Positions 1 through 7,903 of a stretch of 18,753 bases of DNA are shown here, in pieces (the first letter of the stretch is position 1; every line of letters begins with the position of its first letter). The notes beneath the pieces are model-generated. The model was not told the DNA's origin and made no database searches. It saw only the letters and a program-made list of their open reading frames with translations. Source of the stretch: JAAYBY01 sp964654125 (GTDB lineage Bacteria > Bacillota > Clostridia > Saccharofermentanales > UBA5734); the NCBI GenBank assembly GCA_964654125.1, contig CAZZGG010000045.1, forward strand, positions 1-18,753. Reading direction: 5' to 3'. A program made the position numbers and the translations under genes.

Positions 1-123
1 ACCCGTGATCTGTCAGGCTTTGCCACTGTTATGGGCTAATTTTTCTTCCCAATTTTGCAAGAATATTACTGATAAGTAACTAACATTTTTTTACACTTTC
101 CGAGTATCTTTCAGCCCTTTTAG

Positions 124-152
124 TTGACAAAGAAGGCGTTTGATATAATAAT
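124..152 (+). promoter_or_regulatory. Candidate sigma-A promoter of the opp operon
   Basis: A perfect TTGACA -35 hexamer lies at 124-129. Two -10 choices follow. AATAAT at 147-152 gives the standard 17-bp spacer. TATAAT at 144-149 is preceded by TG to form an extended -10 (TGATATAAT), but its spacer to TTGACA is only 14 bp. Either would start transcription near 155-160, just before the structured leader. The site is the only strong promoter-like sequence upstream of oppA. Confidence 0.6.
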
Positions 153-169
153 CAATATTATCTTAAAAG

Positions 170-227
170 AGGCTGCTCTGCCAAGCCCGTAAACTAAAAT
201 ATATCTCTTTACGGATTTAAGCAGCCT
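170..227 (+). promoter_or_regulatory. Structured 5' leader of oppA (two nested inverted repeats)
   Basis: Two nested perfect inverted repeats lie between the promoter and the ribosome site. The outer stem is 8 bp (AGGCTGCT at 170-177 with AGCAGCCT at 220-227). The inner stem is 7 bp (CCGTAAA at 187-193 with TTTACGG at 208-214). They are separated by an internal loop of 9 and 5 nt, and the terminal loop is AT-rich. The outer stem ends 4 nt before the GGAGGAGG ribosome site, so folding could affect mRNA stability or translation of oppA. No T-run follows, so it is not a terminator. I do not recognise it as a known riboswitch class. Confidence 0.55.
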
Positions 228-247
228 ATATGGAGGAGGAATTATCC

Positions 248-2764
248 ATGAAGAACAAGCCCATCAAACTGTTGGCATTGTTACTCATGTTCGCAATGAC
301 CGTCGGCCTTTTTGCAGCATGTGCTCCAAAAACATCGACTACACAAAGCGAATCAGCAACGACAACAGCAGCAGCGACAACAGCCAAAACCACTGAACCA
401 CCTGAGGAGACTGAGCCACCTGTGCTACACCAGTCCACCCCCTTGGTTGTTGGTTATGCACCTTTTAGCGAAAAGTTCAGCCAGTTTTTTGCTGAAACCG
501 CCTATGATAATGATGTTGTTAGTTTGACATCTACAAGTCTTTTAACCACCGACAGAGCTGGTGCTATCATCTTTAACGCCATCGAAGGTGAAACGACTAC
601 TTATGCTGAAAAGGACTATTTTTACAACGGCATCGCCAATGTTAAAGTTGACTATGATGAAGCTACTGATAAAACTGTCTATACCTGGACCATCCGTGAT
701 GATGTCCATTTCAGTAACGGCGAACTTATGACAGCCGATGATATCATCTTCACCTACTACAGCTACATTGATCCTAATTACGTTGGCCCTACAACCTTAA
801 ACTCCGTTGCCATCCAAGGTTTGAACGATTATCGAACCCAGACAACCAGCGATGTTTTTGATAAATATGAGGCCCTCTATAGCGGGATTATGGAAGCTGG
901 TTTCGACCACAAGTGGTCGGCAAACGACGCCTGGACTGAAGAACAACAAGATTCAGCCTGGGAGCTGCTTAAAGGCTACTGGATTGAAGATATCCAGCGT
1001 GGTGTTGTTGACTATATTATCGTCAATTACATGGGCTATGCTGAAGCGGTAACAAATTACACCGCAGACGAAATTTTAGAAAATGATGGCCGCCAGGTCG
1101 CTTTTTCCATGACTTTGTATGGCTTTGGTAAGATAGACGAAGACAATGTTCTGACCGGTTCATTCACCGGTGAAAGTTGGAATTTGTCTGCAGACGAATA
1201 TCCCACCGCTGAAGATTTTTACAACGAAGCTTTCCTGGCCTATGAAGGCGATGCCATAATGTATTTCAGTGAAGAGTCTGGAAGTTCAGGAGCATCTGTT
1301 TACGATAATGGCAAGATTGCTTTCATTGGTGAGTGGGGTCCTAAAGACGAAGCTATGGGCGGCAAGGGTGTCGACAATATTTCCGGTCTCAAGAAGCTTA
1401 ATGACACCACGATTGAAGTGACCTTGGATGGCTTTGATGCTACTGCTATCTACAAAATGGGCATTCAGGTTGCGCCGCTCTCCTATTATGGCGATCCAGC
1501 CAAATACGACTATGACAATAATAAATTTGGTTTTGATTTTGGCGATCTGTCTGGCCATAGGGCTAAAACAACCCAACCGGTCGGAGCAGGTCCTTACAAG
1601 TTCATTAAGTATGAAAATAAGGTCGTCTATTTTGAAGCTAATGAGTTCTACTACAAAGGTGAGCCTATTATCACCAATATCCAGTTCAAAGAGACATCTG
1701 AAGCTGACAAAGTATCCGGTATCATAACAGGAACGATTGACGTTACTGATCCTTCCTTTAATGACAAGGCGATTGATGCCATAAAAAATTACAATAGCAA
1801 TAATGACCTGAGTGGAGATAAGATTGACACCGTGACGGTCGATTTCCTCGGCTACGGTTATATCGGTATGAATGCTGACACAATCAATGTCGCAGGTGAG
1901 GCGAACTCTGAAGCCAGCCGCAACCTGAGGACTGGTATTGCCACAATTCTGGCAGTTTACCGTGATCTAACCGTTGACAGCTATTATGGTGACCGGGCGT
2001 CCGTTATCAACTATCCGATCTCCAACACATCTTGGGCAGCTCCGCAACCTTCGGACGCTGGTTATAAAGTAGCTTTCTCGGAAGCACTCAATGGCAGCGC
2101 CATCTATACTTCCGATATGAATGCTGAAGCCAAATATGAAGCAGCACAAAAGGCTGCGATTGATTACTTTGTTGCTGCCGGCTATACCTATGACGAAGCC
2201 AGTGGCAAACTGACAGCCGCACCAGAAGGTGCCAGCTTGGAATATGAAGTCATCATCCCGGGTGACGGCGATGGCGACCATCCTTCTTTCAAGCTCCTGA
2301 CAGAAGCCAAAGCATCTTTCGACAGCATCGGCATCAACCTGATCATCAATGATCCAACTGACTCTAATGTTCTGTGGGATGCTTTGAATTCCGGATCACA
2401 AGAGATCTGGTGTGCCGCCTGGGGTGCCACAATTGATCCTGATATGTACCAGGTCTACCACTCCAGTAACATCATTGGCCTGCCTGGCTCTTCTGAGTCC
2501 AACCACTACCACATCGACGATCCTGACCTAGATGACCTGATTATAAAAGCTAGAAGCACTGACGATCAGGATTTCCGCAAGCAGACCTACAAGGCAGCTC
2601 TGGATATAATCATTGACTGGGCTGTTGAAGTTCCCATCTATCAGCGCCAAGAAGCAACGGTGTTCAGTGTTGATAGGGTCAACCTAGAAACCGTCACACC
2701 TGATATAACAACCTTCTGGGGCTGGATGAATGACATTGAACTGTTGCAAATGAACGAAGACTAA
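248..2764 (+). CDS. oppA: Oligopeptide-type ABC transporter substrate-binding lipoprotein, oversized
   Basis: Extracytoplasmic solute-binding protein of family 5 (Opp/Dpp type), 838 aa, expected to bind peptides and deliver them to the OppBC permease. An in-frame ATG at 230 sits inside the GGAGGAGG ribosome site (232-239), so the ATG at 248 is the real start. Residues 1-24 form a lipoprotein signal peptide ending LFAAC, with Cys25 as the lipidated residue; Phe at -3 is a less common lipobox residue. A Thr/Ala/Pro/Glu-rich tether follows (about 30-62). Family-typical segments include the region around TWTIRDDVHFSNGELMTADD (about 147-165), GAGPYKF (about 447-452) and the tryptophan-rich C-terminal lobe. 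Residues about 195-375 interrupt the domain between the usual ADD..FTY and 'L..LNDTTIEVTL' segments, making the protein roughly 250-300 residues longer than ordinary OppA. Substrate class is inferred from neighbours; some members of this family bind sugars or other ligands. Confidence 0.88.
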   Translation: MKNKPIKLLALLLMFAMTVGLFAACAPKTSTTQSESATTTAAATTAKTTEPPEETEPPVLHQSTPLVVGYAPFSEKFSQFFAETAYDNDVVSLTSTSLLTTDRAGAIIFNAIEGETTTYAEKDYFYNGIANVKVDYDEATDKTVYTWTIRDDVHFSNGELMTADDIIFTYYSYIDPNYVGPTTLNSVAIQGLNDYRTQTTSDVFDKYEALYSGIMEAGFDHKWSANDAWTEEQQDSAWELLKGYWIEDIQRGVVDYIIVNYMGYAEAVTNYTADEILENDGRQVAFSMTLYGFGKIDEDNVLTGSFTGESWNLSADEYPTAEDFYNEAFLAYEGDAIMYFSEESGSSGASVYDNGKIAFIGEWGPKDEAMGGKGVDNISGLKKLNDTTIEVTLDGFDATAIYKMGIQVAPLSYYGDPAKYDYDNNKFGFDFGDLSGHRAKTTQPVGAGPYKFIKYENKVVYFEANEFYYKGEPIITNIQFKETSEADKVSGIITGTIDVTDPSFNDKAIDAIKNYNSNNDLSGDKIDTVTVDFLGYGYIGMNADTINVAGEANSEASRNLRTGIATILAVYRDLTVDSYYGDRASVINYPISNTSWAAPQPSDAGYKVAFSEALNGSAIYTSDMNAEAKYEAAQKAAIDYFVAAGYTYDEASGKLTAAPEGASLEYEVIIPGDGDGDHPSFKLLTEAKASFDSIGINLIINDPTDSNVLWDALNSGSQEIWCAAWGATIDPDMYQVYHSSNIIGLPGSSESNHYHIDDPDLDDLIIKARSTDDQDFRKQTYKAALDIIIDWAVEVPIYQRQEATVFSVDRVNLETVTPDITTFWGWMNDIELLQMNED

Positions 2765-2822
2765 ATCCAACCGATCATTTCCGGACAGTAATTTTACAAG
2801 TAAGCACCTTTGTGGATGACAT

Positions 2823-2854
2823 GCTTGAGCCCGCCTTAGCTGGTGGGCTCAAGC
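2823..2854 (+). promoter_or_regulatory. Intercistronic hairpin between oppA and oppB
   Basis: A 13-bp stem (2823-2835 with 2842-2854, one G-U pair at 2833/2844) closes a 6-nt loop. The sequence after it is TGTATTATAA, without a continuous T-run, so it should be a weak terminator at most. Hairpins in this position in binding-protein operons are known to protect the upstream message from 3' exonucleases or to cause partial termination, which raises the level of the binding protein over the permease. That role is inferred here. Confidence 0.7.
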
Positions 2855-2893
2855 TGTATTATAACAAGGGCAACAATGATTGGGTAAAACTAG

Positions 2894-3880
2894 ATGAGTA
2901 AGTATATCCTGAAACGAATTCTAATCAGTATCGTAATATTATTTTTTGTCGCCTTGATTATCTACACCATCATGCGCAGCATCCCCACCTCTTATGTCCA
3001 GGCTATTGCCCGGGAACGTTCCAGTCAGCCTGGCTCCAAAAGTTATCAGGAGTGGCTAAATGAGCTTAATGCCATTTATGGCTTGGATCGCAATATACCC
3101 CAAGGCTTTCTGATCTGGATCAGCAATGCTGTGCGTGGCAATTTCGGTGACAGCTGGTATTACACAGGACCAGTCACAGCTAAATTTGCTGATGTGATCT
3201 GGTACTCTTTTGTGCTTGGTGCTATCTCCTTTATCTTGGAGCTGGTCATAGCCATTCCGCTAGGAATCTTGTCAGCCCGGCGCCAGTACAGTAAAACTGA
3301 TTATGCCATCACTGTGGTTGCTCTTTTAGGCATCTCTTTACCCACCTTCTTTTTCGCCACGATTCTCAAACTGGTATTTGCCATCAAAATGGACTGGCTG
3401 CCACTTTATGGAATTGTCGGCCGCTTCCATGAACAGCTCAGCTCCTTCGGCAAGATCCTGGATATGGGCCGTCACAGTATCCTGCCTGTCTTAACGTTAG
3501 TCATCATCAGTATTGGCGGCCTGATGCGTTACACGCGCACCAATATGCTGGAAGTGCTTAATTCTGACTACATCCGCACAGCCCGGGCCAAGGGCCTGTC
3601 GGAGAACAAGGTCATTAATTACCACGCTTTCCGCAATACACTCATTCCTATTGTCACTATAGTTGGTGGCAGCCTGCCCGGTCTTTTTTCCGGTGCTCTG
3701 ATCACTGAGACACTCTTCCAGATTCCTGGGATCGGTTACACCTCTTACCAGGCTATGATCTCAGGTGATATACCATTTTCCATGTTCTATCTGGTCTTTC
3801 TAGCTGTTCTCACCCTGCTGGGAACACTGATAGCTGATATCTTATACGCGGTCGTTGATCCGCGTGTCAGAGTGGCTTAG
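2894..3880 (+). CDS. oppB: Oligopeptide ABC transporter permease, OppB/DppB type
   Basis: First membrane subunit of the importer, 328 aa, in the normal size range. The N-terminus shows the OppB hallmark MSKYILKRILISI followed by the first span (about 8-27). A periplasmic-side segment contains YGLDRNIPQGFLIW and GNFGDSW (about 62-87), both typical of the family. Further spans lie at about 103-127, 138-163, 197-213, 250-275 and 296-320. The cytoplasmic EAA loop that docks on the ATPases is YIRTARAKGL...NTLIP (about 226-252). The protein ends with the family-typical VDPRVR. The ribosome site before ATG 2894 is weak, which may also contribute to lower expression than oppA. Next gene oppC starts 13 nt after the stop. 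Confidence 0.93.
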   Translation: MSKYILKRILISIVILFFVALIIYTIMRSIPTSYVQAIARERSSQPGSKSYQEWLNELNAIYGLDRNIPQGFLIWISNAVRGNFGDSWYYTGPVTAKFADVIWYSFVLGAISFILELVIAIPLGILSARRQYSKTDYAITVVALLGISLPTFFFATILKLVFAIKMDWLPLYGIVGRFHEQLSSFGKILDMGRHSILPVLTLVIISIGGLMRYTRTNMLEVLNSDYIRTARAKGLSENKVINYHAFRNTLIPIVTIVGGSLPGLFSGALITETLFQIPGIGYTSYQAMISGDIPFSMFYLVFLAVLTLLGTLIADILYAVVDPRVRVA

Positions 3881-3893
3881 TAAGGAGGCTGGC

Positions 3894-5660
3894 ATGAACA
3901 CTAATAAATCTGCAGATAAAGATAAAACTGATCTTTTAAATAAAGCAGCTGAAGAGCATTTTACTGAAAATCTGGCCCTGGATGATGAGCAAAGAGTAAA
4001 GGTGCTCTCCCCTTCCATGCTCGTTTTCCGCCGTTTCATCCGCAACCGGCTGGCCATTATCGGAGTTATTTTCATTGTTGCCATGTTCCTCTTTTCCTTC
4101 CTGGGTGGTTGGCTGATGCCTTACCGTGAAAGTGAAGTCTTTAAAAAATATGTTGACATGTCCAAGCTCTATGCAGGTGTCAGCATTAGCAATGAATACC
4201 GTTATATAGAGGCTGAAGGGCATTCTTTTCCAGCCCAGGCTAGAGCTCAGTTTGTTCTGGCTCTGAACAACAAGGCAAGCTCTTTCACCGCTCAAAACCA
4301 GCACTTTACTATTGAATCACCGAAGGACGATCTACATATTGTCTCTGGTCTGATTGAAGTTGCCCAGGGCATCAGTTTAAAGAACATCCTAGACATCAAG
4401 GCAACTGATGATTTTGTGATGACAGCTGAGTTTGAAAAAGCCTTTACTGAAGCTATTGTCAATCAAGCAGAAGGCTTTAGTGCTGATGGGACTGACTACA
4501 CTGTGCTGGCGGACAAAAGATTGTACCAAGCCTATCAAAGTGAGCAGCTCGTCCTGATCACCTACAACACCCTTGATCTAGTGGCTGGTTCCGCCAAAGA
4601 GGATTTCAATCTTTTCTTGGCAGCTGAACTGGCTAGCTTGACTGGGTCAGGCACCGAATTTTCAGTAGTAGGCCAGAGCTATACAATAGATTTATCTGAA
4701 GATAGTACTCAGATCTTCCAGGATGATCAACTGTATGCAGTCATGTCGCCTTATGTTGTGCAAGCCCTTTATGCTGATGTGCAGATCACTTTAGATTTTA
4801 AAAATGCTGTTAAAGAAGCAATAGCTGAAAACAAGCAATCTTTTGTCTTTGAGGAGAAAGGTGAAGCCAAGGAATTCACAATTGAAAGAGACGATAAGCA
4901 ATGGTTGATCCGGTCCGTGGAAGAAACTTTTGTTGTCAACTCCTTTGAATTCCCCTCCCGCATCCACTGGCTGGGCACTGACGGCAATGGCATGGATGTC
5001 ATGACCCGCCTCATGTACGGTGGCCGTGTTTCCTTGATGATCGGCTTTATCGTCGTCTTCATAGAGCTGCTGATTGGTGTGGTCTTAGGCGGTATCGCCG
5101 GTTATTTCGGTAAATGGCTGGATAATCTGATCATGCGTCTGGTTGATATTTTCAACAGCATCCCTTCCACGCCAATTATTATCATCATCGGGGCTGTCAT
5201 GGACCAGCTGCGCGTCGATCCTCAAGTGCGTATGCTCTACCTGATGCTGATCCTGGGTGTCCTGGGCTGGCCCGGCATTGCCCGCCTGGTCCGGGGCCAG
5301 ATACTTTCTTTGCGTGAACAGGAATTCATGGTTGCTGCAGAAGCAACCGGCCTTTCTGTTTACCGGCGTATTTTCAAGCACCTGGTGCCCAATGTCATCC
5401 CTCAGCTGATCGTGGTTTCAACCATGAGCCTGGGTGGCATCATCCTGACCGAATCAGTGCTGAGCTTTTTGGGCCTGGGTGTCAAGTACCCCTTTGCCTC
5501 CTGGGGTAATATCATGAATGCTGTCAGTAATGTCCATGTCATGACCAGTTACTGGTTTGTCTGGATACCAGCTGGTTTTTGTGTACTGATCACAGTGCTG
5601 GGCTTCAATTTTATCGGAGACGGCCTGCGCGATGCATTTGATCCCAAGATGAAACGATAA
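3894..5660 (+). CDS. oppC: Oligopeptide ABC transporter permease, OppC type, with large repeat-containing extracytoplasmic insertion
   Basis: Second membrane subunit, 588 aa, nearly twice the usual ~300. The start at 3894 is chosen because AAGGAGG at 3882-3888 lies directly upstream; an in-frame ATG at 3855 would overlap oppB and has no such site. Residues about 37-52 are the OppC N-terminal cytoplasmic segment (SPSMLVFRRFIRNRLAIIGV), span 1 is about 53-73, and the normal core resumes at HWLGTDGNGMDVMTRLMYGG (358-377), followed by five more spans. The EAA loop is at about 478-503 (EFMVAAEATGL...HLVPN). Between span 1 and the core, about 280 residues are predicted outside the membrane. Four segments starting with a [QED]F pair at residues 119, 179, 237 and 301 look like degenerate copies of one unit ending in an F/Y-T-I/V strand. 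Core assignment is secure; the role of the insertion is unknown. Confidence 0.93.
   Translation: MNTNKSADKDKTDLLNKAAEEHFTENLALDDEQRVKVLSPSMLVFRRFIRNRLAIIGVIFIVAMFLFSFLGGWLMPYRESEVFKKYVDMSKLYAGVSISNEYRYIEAEGHSFPAQARAQFVLALNNKASSFTAQNQHFTIESPKDDLHIVSGLIEVAQGISLKNILDIKATDDFVMTAEFEKAFTEAIVNQAEGFSADGTDYTVLADKRLYQAYQSEQLVLITYNTLDLVAGSAKEDFNLFLAAELASLTGSGTEFSVVGQSYTIDLSEDSTQIFQDDQLYAVMSPYVVQALYADVQITLDFKNAVKEAIAENKQSFVFEEKGEAKEFTIERDDKQWLIRSVEETFVVNSFEFPSRIHWLGTDGNGMDVMTRLMYGGRVSLMIGFIVVFIELLIGVVLGGIAGYFGKWLDNLIMRLVDIFNSIPSTPIIIIIGAVMDQLRVDPQVRMLYLMLILGVLGWPGIARLVRGQILSLREQEFMVAAEATGLSVYRRIFKHLVPNVIPQLIVVSTMSLGGIILTESVLSFLGLGVKYPFASWGNIMNAVSNVHVMTSYWFVWIPAGFCVLITVLGFNFIGDGLRDAFDPKMKR
4248..4952 (+). 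repeat. Four degenerate ~60-residue protein repeats inside OppC
   Basis: Within the extracytoplasmic insertion of OppC, units begin near nucleotides 4248, 4428, 4602 and 4794 (residues 119, 179, 237, 301; periods of 60, 58 and 64). Each starts with an acidic/polar residue and Phe, then an Ala/Leu-rich helix (for example FEKAFTEAIVNQ, FNLFLAAELASL, FKNAVKEAIAEN). Next comes a Ser/Gly-Phe turn and a strand with [FY]T[IV] (HFTIES, DYTVLA, SYTIDL, EFTIER), and a second strand pair with a charged turn. DNA identity between the units is low, so the duplication is old. Based on my own reading of the protein, not on an alignment score. Confidence 0.5.
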
Positions 5661-5670
5661 GGTGAATTAA

Positions 5671-6852
5671 GTGGCCAAAGATAAAAAATCTAAAAAAGAG
5701 TTAAAAAGAGCTAATTACCTCTCAGCCAGGCAGTCATTGGAGATTGCCCGGCAAAATAAGAGGACCATGCGCAGTCTGGAAGCAAGGAACAATCGCAAGA
5801 ATGTGCCTGAATCCGAGTATCTGTCGGAAATGAAAAACCCGGCCAATGTGGTTGAGTTTGATGACCTGCATACATATTTCTTCACAGATGCCGGTACGGT
5901 CAAGGCTGTTGACGGGGTGACCTTTGATGTGCCCCTGGGCAAGACAGTCGGGGTGGTTGGTGAAAGTGGCTGCGGTAAATCCGTGACCAGCTTGTCCCTC
6001 ATGCAGATTGTCCAGCGCCCCCAGGGCCAGATAGTCAAAGGATCGATCCGTTTTGATACTGGTGAAAAGGTCTACGATATAGCCAAGATGCCGCAAGAGA
6101 AAATGCAAAAGATTCGTGGCAATAATATTTCAATGATCTTTCAGGAGCCGATGACCAGCCTTAATCCGGTCTTCCGCATCGGCCAGCAGATTGATGAGGT
6201 CATTGAGCTGCATAACCCTGAGATGACGGCAGAAGCCATTAAGGCCCGCTCGATTGAGATGCTGGAAATGGTCAGCATAGCCAACAGCACTGGTGTCTAT
6301 CGCATGTACCCGCATGAGCTGTCCGGTGGTATGCGCCAACGGGTCATGATTGCCATGGCCCTGGCCTGTAATCCCCGCCTGATCATCGCGGACGAACCGA
6401 CTACTGCCCTGGATGTGACGATCCAGGCCCAGATACTAGATCTGCTGCGCAATCTCAAGGACCAGATCAACAGCAGCATCATGCTGATCACCCATGATCT
6501 GGGTGTCATCGCTGAAATGGCTGACACAGTTGTTGTCATGTATGCCGGCCGGGTTATTGAACAAGGCACAGTCAAGGAAATATTTGAAAATCCCAGCCAT
6601 CCCTACACAGTCGGCCTGATGGCTTCCAAGCCTTCTGTCAATAAGCGGGTGGAGCGCCTTTACAGCATACCGGGCAAGGTGCCCAATCCAATTGATATGC
6701 CCAATTACTGTTATTTCCGGGATCGCTGTGAGAAGCGCTTCTATATGTGTGACGGACCATATCCACCGGAATACCGCCTCACACCGACCCATTCGACTAA
6801 TTGCTATCTATATGCAGATGAACTAGTACAGGAGGAAAGCCAGGATGACTGA
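5671..6852 (+). CDS. oppD: Oligopeptide ABC transporter ATP-binding protein, OppD type
   Basis: First ATPase subunit of the importer, 393 aa. GTG start at 5671, 10 nt after the oppC stop, with AAGGTG at 5659-5664 as a modest ribosome site overlapping that stop. The first ~55 residues form a Lys/Arg-rich extension before the ABC fold (AKDKKSKKELKRANY...), somewhat longer than in standard OppD. ABC motifs: Walker A GESGCGKS (97-104), Q-loop Gln158, signature LSGGMRQR (217-224), Walker B LIIADEP (237-243), H-loop His275. The C-terminal Opp-specific domain carries four cysteines at 347, 353, 360 and 378. The stop overlaps the oppF start by 8 nt, implying translational coupling. Confidence 0.95.
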   Translation: MAKDKKSKKELKRANYLSARQSLEIARQNKRTMRSLEARNNRKNVPESEYLSEMKNPANVVEFDDLHTYFFTDAGTVKAVDGVTFDVPLGKTVGVVGESGCGKSVTSLSLMQIVQRPQGQIVKGSIRFDTGEKVYDIAKMPQEKMQKIRGNNISMIFQEPMTSLNPVFRIGQQIDEVIELHNPEMTAEAIKARSIEMLEMVSIANSTGVYRMYPHELSGGMRQRVMIAMALACNPRLIIADEPTTALDVTIQAQILDLLRNLKDQINSSIMLITHDLGVIAEMADTVVVMYAGRVIEQGTVKEIFENPSHPYTVGLMASKPSVNKRVERLYSIPGKVPNPIDMPNYCYFRDRCEKRFYMCDGPYPPEYRLTPTHSTNCYLYADELVQEESQDD

Positions 6853-7903
6853 ACAACGGTTCGTCGCCAAAATTGAAGATATATATACACCTATTGTCCA
6901 TGATGAAAAGAACATCCTGGAAGTCACCAAGCTGAAAAAGTACTTCCCGCTTAAAAGTGGACTCTTACAGCGGGTGACCGGTTATGTCAAGGCTGTGGAC
7001 GGGATCTCCTTCAACATCCCACGCGGTACAACCATGGGGCTGGTTGGCGAATCTGGCTGCGGTAAAACAACTGTGGGCCGGACCATCTTGCGCCTTTATG
7101 AAAAATCTGGTGGCCAGGTGCTCTTTGATGGCACTGATGTGCACAGCCTTGGTCTGGAACAGCTGCGCAACCTGCGTCCGAAAATGCAGATCATTTTTCA
7201 AGATCCTTATTCCAGTCTTTCACCCCGCCTGCCCATAGGTGAAATCATTGGCGAGGCTGTGCGGGAGCATGAACTGGTGCCCAAGCATGAATTTGATGAC
7301 TACATTGACGATATCATGAACAAATGCGGCTTGCAGCCTTATCACAAGGACCGCTATCCGCATGAATTTTCCGGCGGTCAGCGCCAGCGCATTTGTATCG
7401 CCCGAGCCTTAGCCTTGAACCCGCAGTTTGTGGTTTGTGATGAGCCGGTTTCTGCCCTGGATGTTTCAATCCAGGCCCAGATCATCAATTTACTGATGGA
7501 CCTGCAAGAACAGTTCAATCTTACCTACCTGTTTATTTCGCATGACCTTTCTGTGGTTGAGCATATCTCTGACACAATCGGTGTCATGTATCTGGGTGAC
7601 CTGGTTGAGCACGGCACAAAAGAATCTATCTTTGCCAACCCGCTCCATCCCTACACCCAGGCCCTTTTCAGCGCCATCCCGGTGCCTGAACCTGGTGCCA
7701 AGCGTGACCGGATCGTCCTGGAAGGCAGTATACCATCCCCTGCCAATCCGCCGCGGGGTTGTAAATTCCACACCCGCTGCCCTTATGTGATGCCGATCTG
7801 CCGCACCGTCGAACCTTTAGAGCAAGAATTGGAGCCAGGTCATTTTGCCTCCTGTCACCTGTATGATAAAGATAAAAAAACCACAGAAGAATCTAGCAGC
7901 TGA
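6845..7903 (+). CDS. oppF: Oligopeptide ABC transporter ATP-binding protein, OppF type
   Basis: Second ATPase subunit, 352 aa, expected to pair with OppD. AGGAGG at 6830-6835 precedes ATG 6845. Motifs: the OppF-typical LKKYFPLKSGLLQR segment (about 30-43), Walker A GESGCGKT (68-75), Q-loop Gln119 in IIFQDPYSSLSPR, signature FSGGQRQR (175-182), Walker B FVVCDEP (195-201), H-loop His233. The C-terminal domain has four cysteines at 306, 312, 319 and 337, with exactly the same spacing (x5, x6, x17) as those of OppD. The reading frame is followed without a terminator by a small membrane protein gene and yitT. Confidence 0.95.
   Translation: MTEQRFVAKIEDIYTPIVHDEKNILEVTKLKKYFPLKSGLLQRVTGYVKAVDGISFNIPRGTTMGLVGESGCGKTTVGRTILRLYEKSGGQVLFDGTDVHSLGLEQLRNLRPKMQIIFQDPYSSLSPRLPIGEIIGEAVREHELVPKHEFDDYIDDIMNKCGLQPYHKDRYPHEFSGGQRQRICIARALALNPQFVVCDEPVSALDVSIQAQIINLLMDLQEQFNLTYLFISHDLSVVEHISDTIGVMYLGDLVEHGTKESIFANPLHPYTQALFSAIPVPEPGAKRDRIVLEGSIPSPANPPRGCKFHTRCPYVMPICRTVEPLEQELEPGHFASCHLYDKDKKTTEESSS

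Noticed and set aside
230..247. Upstream in-frame ATG of oppA
   Set aside because: It lies within the GGAGGAGG ribosome site and would put MEEELS before the signal peptide. ATG 248 gives a standard lipoprotein start.
2842..2870. Rho-independent terminator after oppA
   Set aside because: The hairpin is strong, but the following TGTATTATAA has no continuous T-run and oppB-F have no other evident promoter, so full termination is unlikely.
3855..3893. Upstream in-frame start of oppC overlapping oppB
   Set aside because: No ribosome site before it, whereas AAGGAGG precedes ATG 3894 at normal distance.
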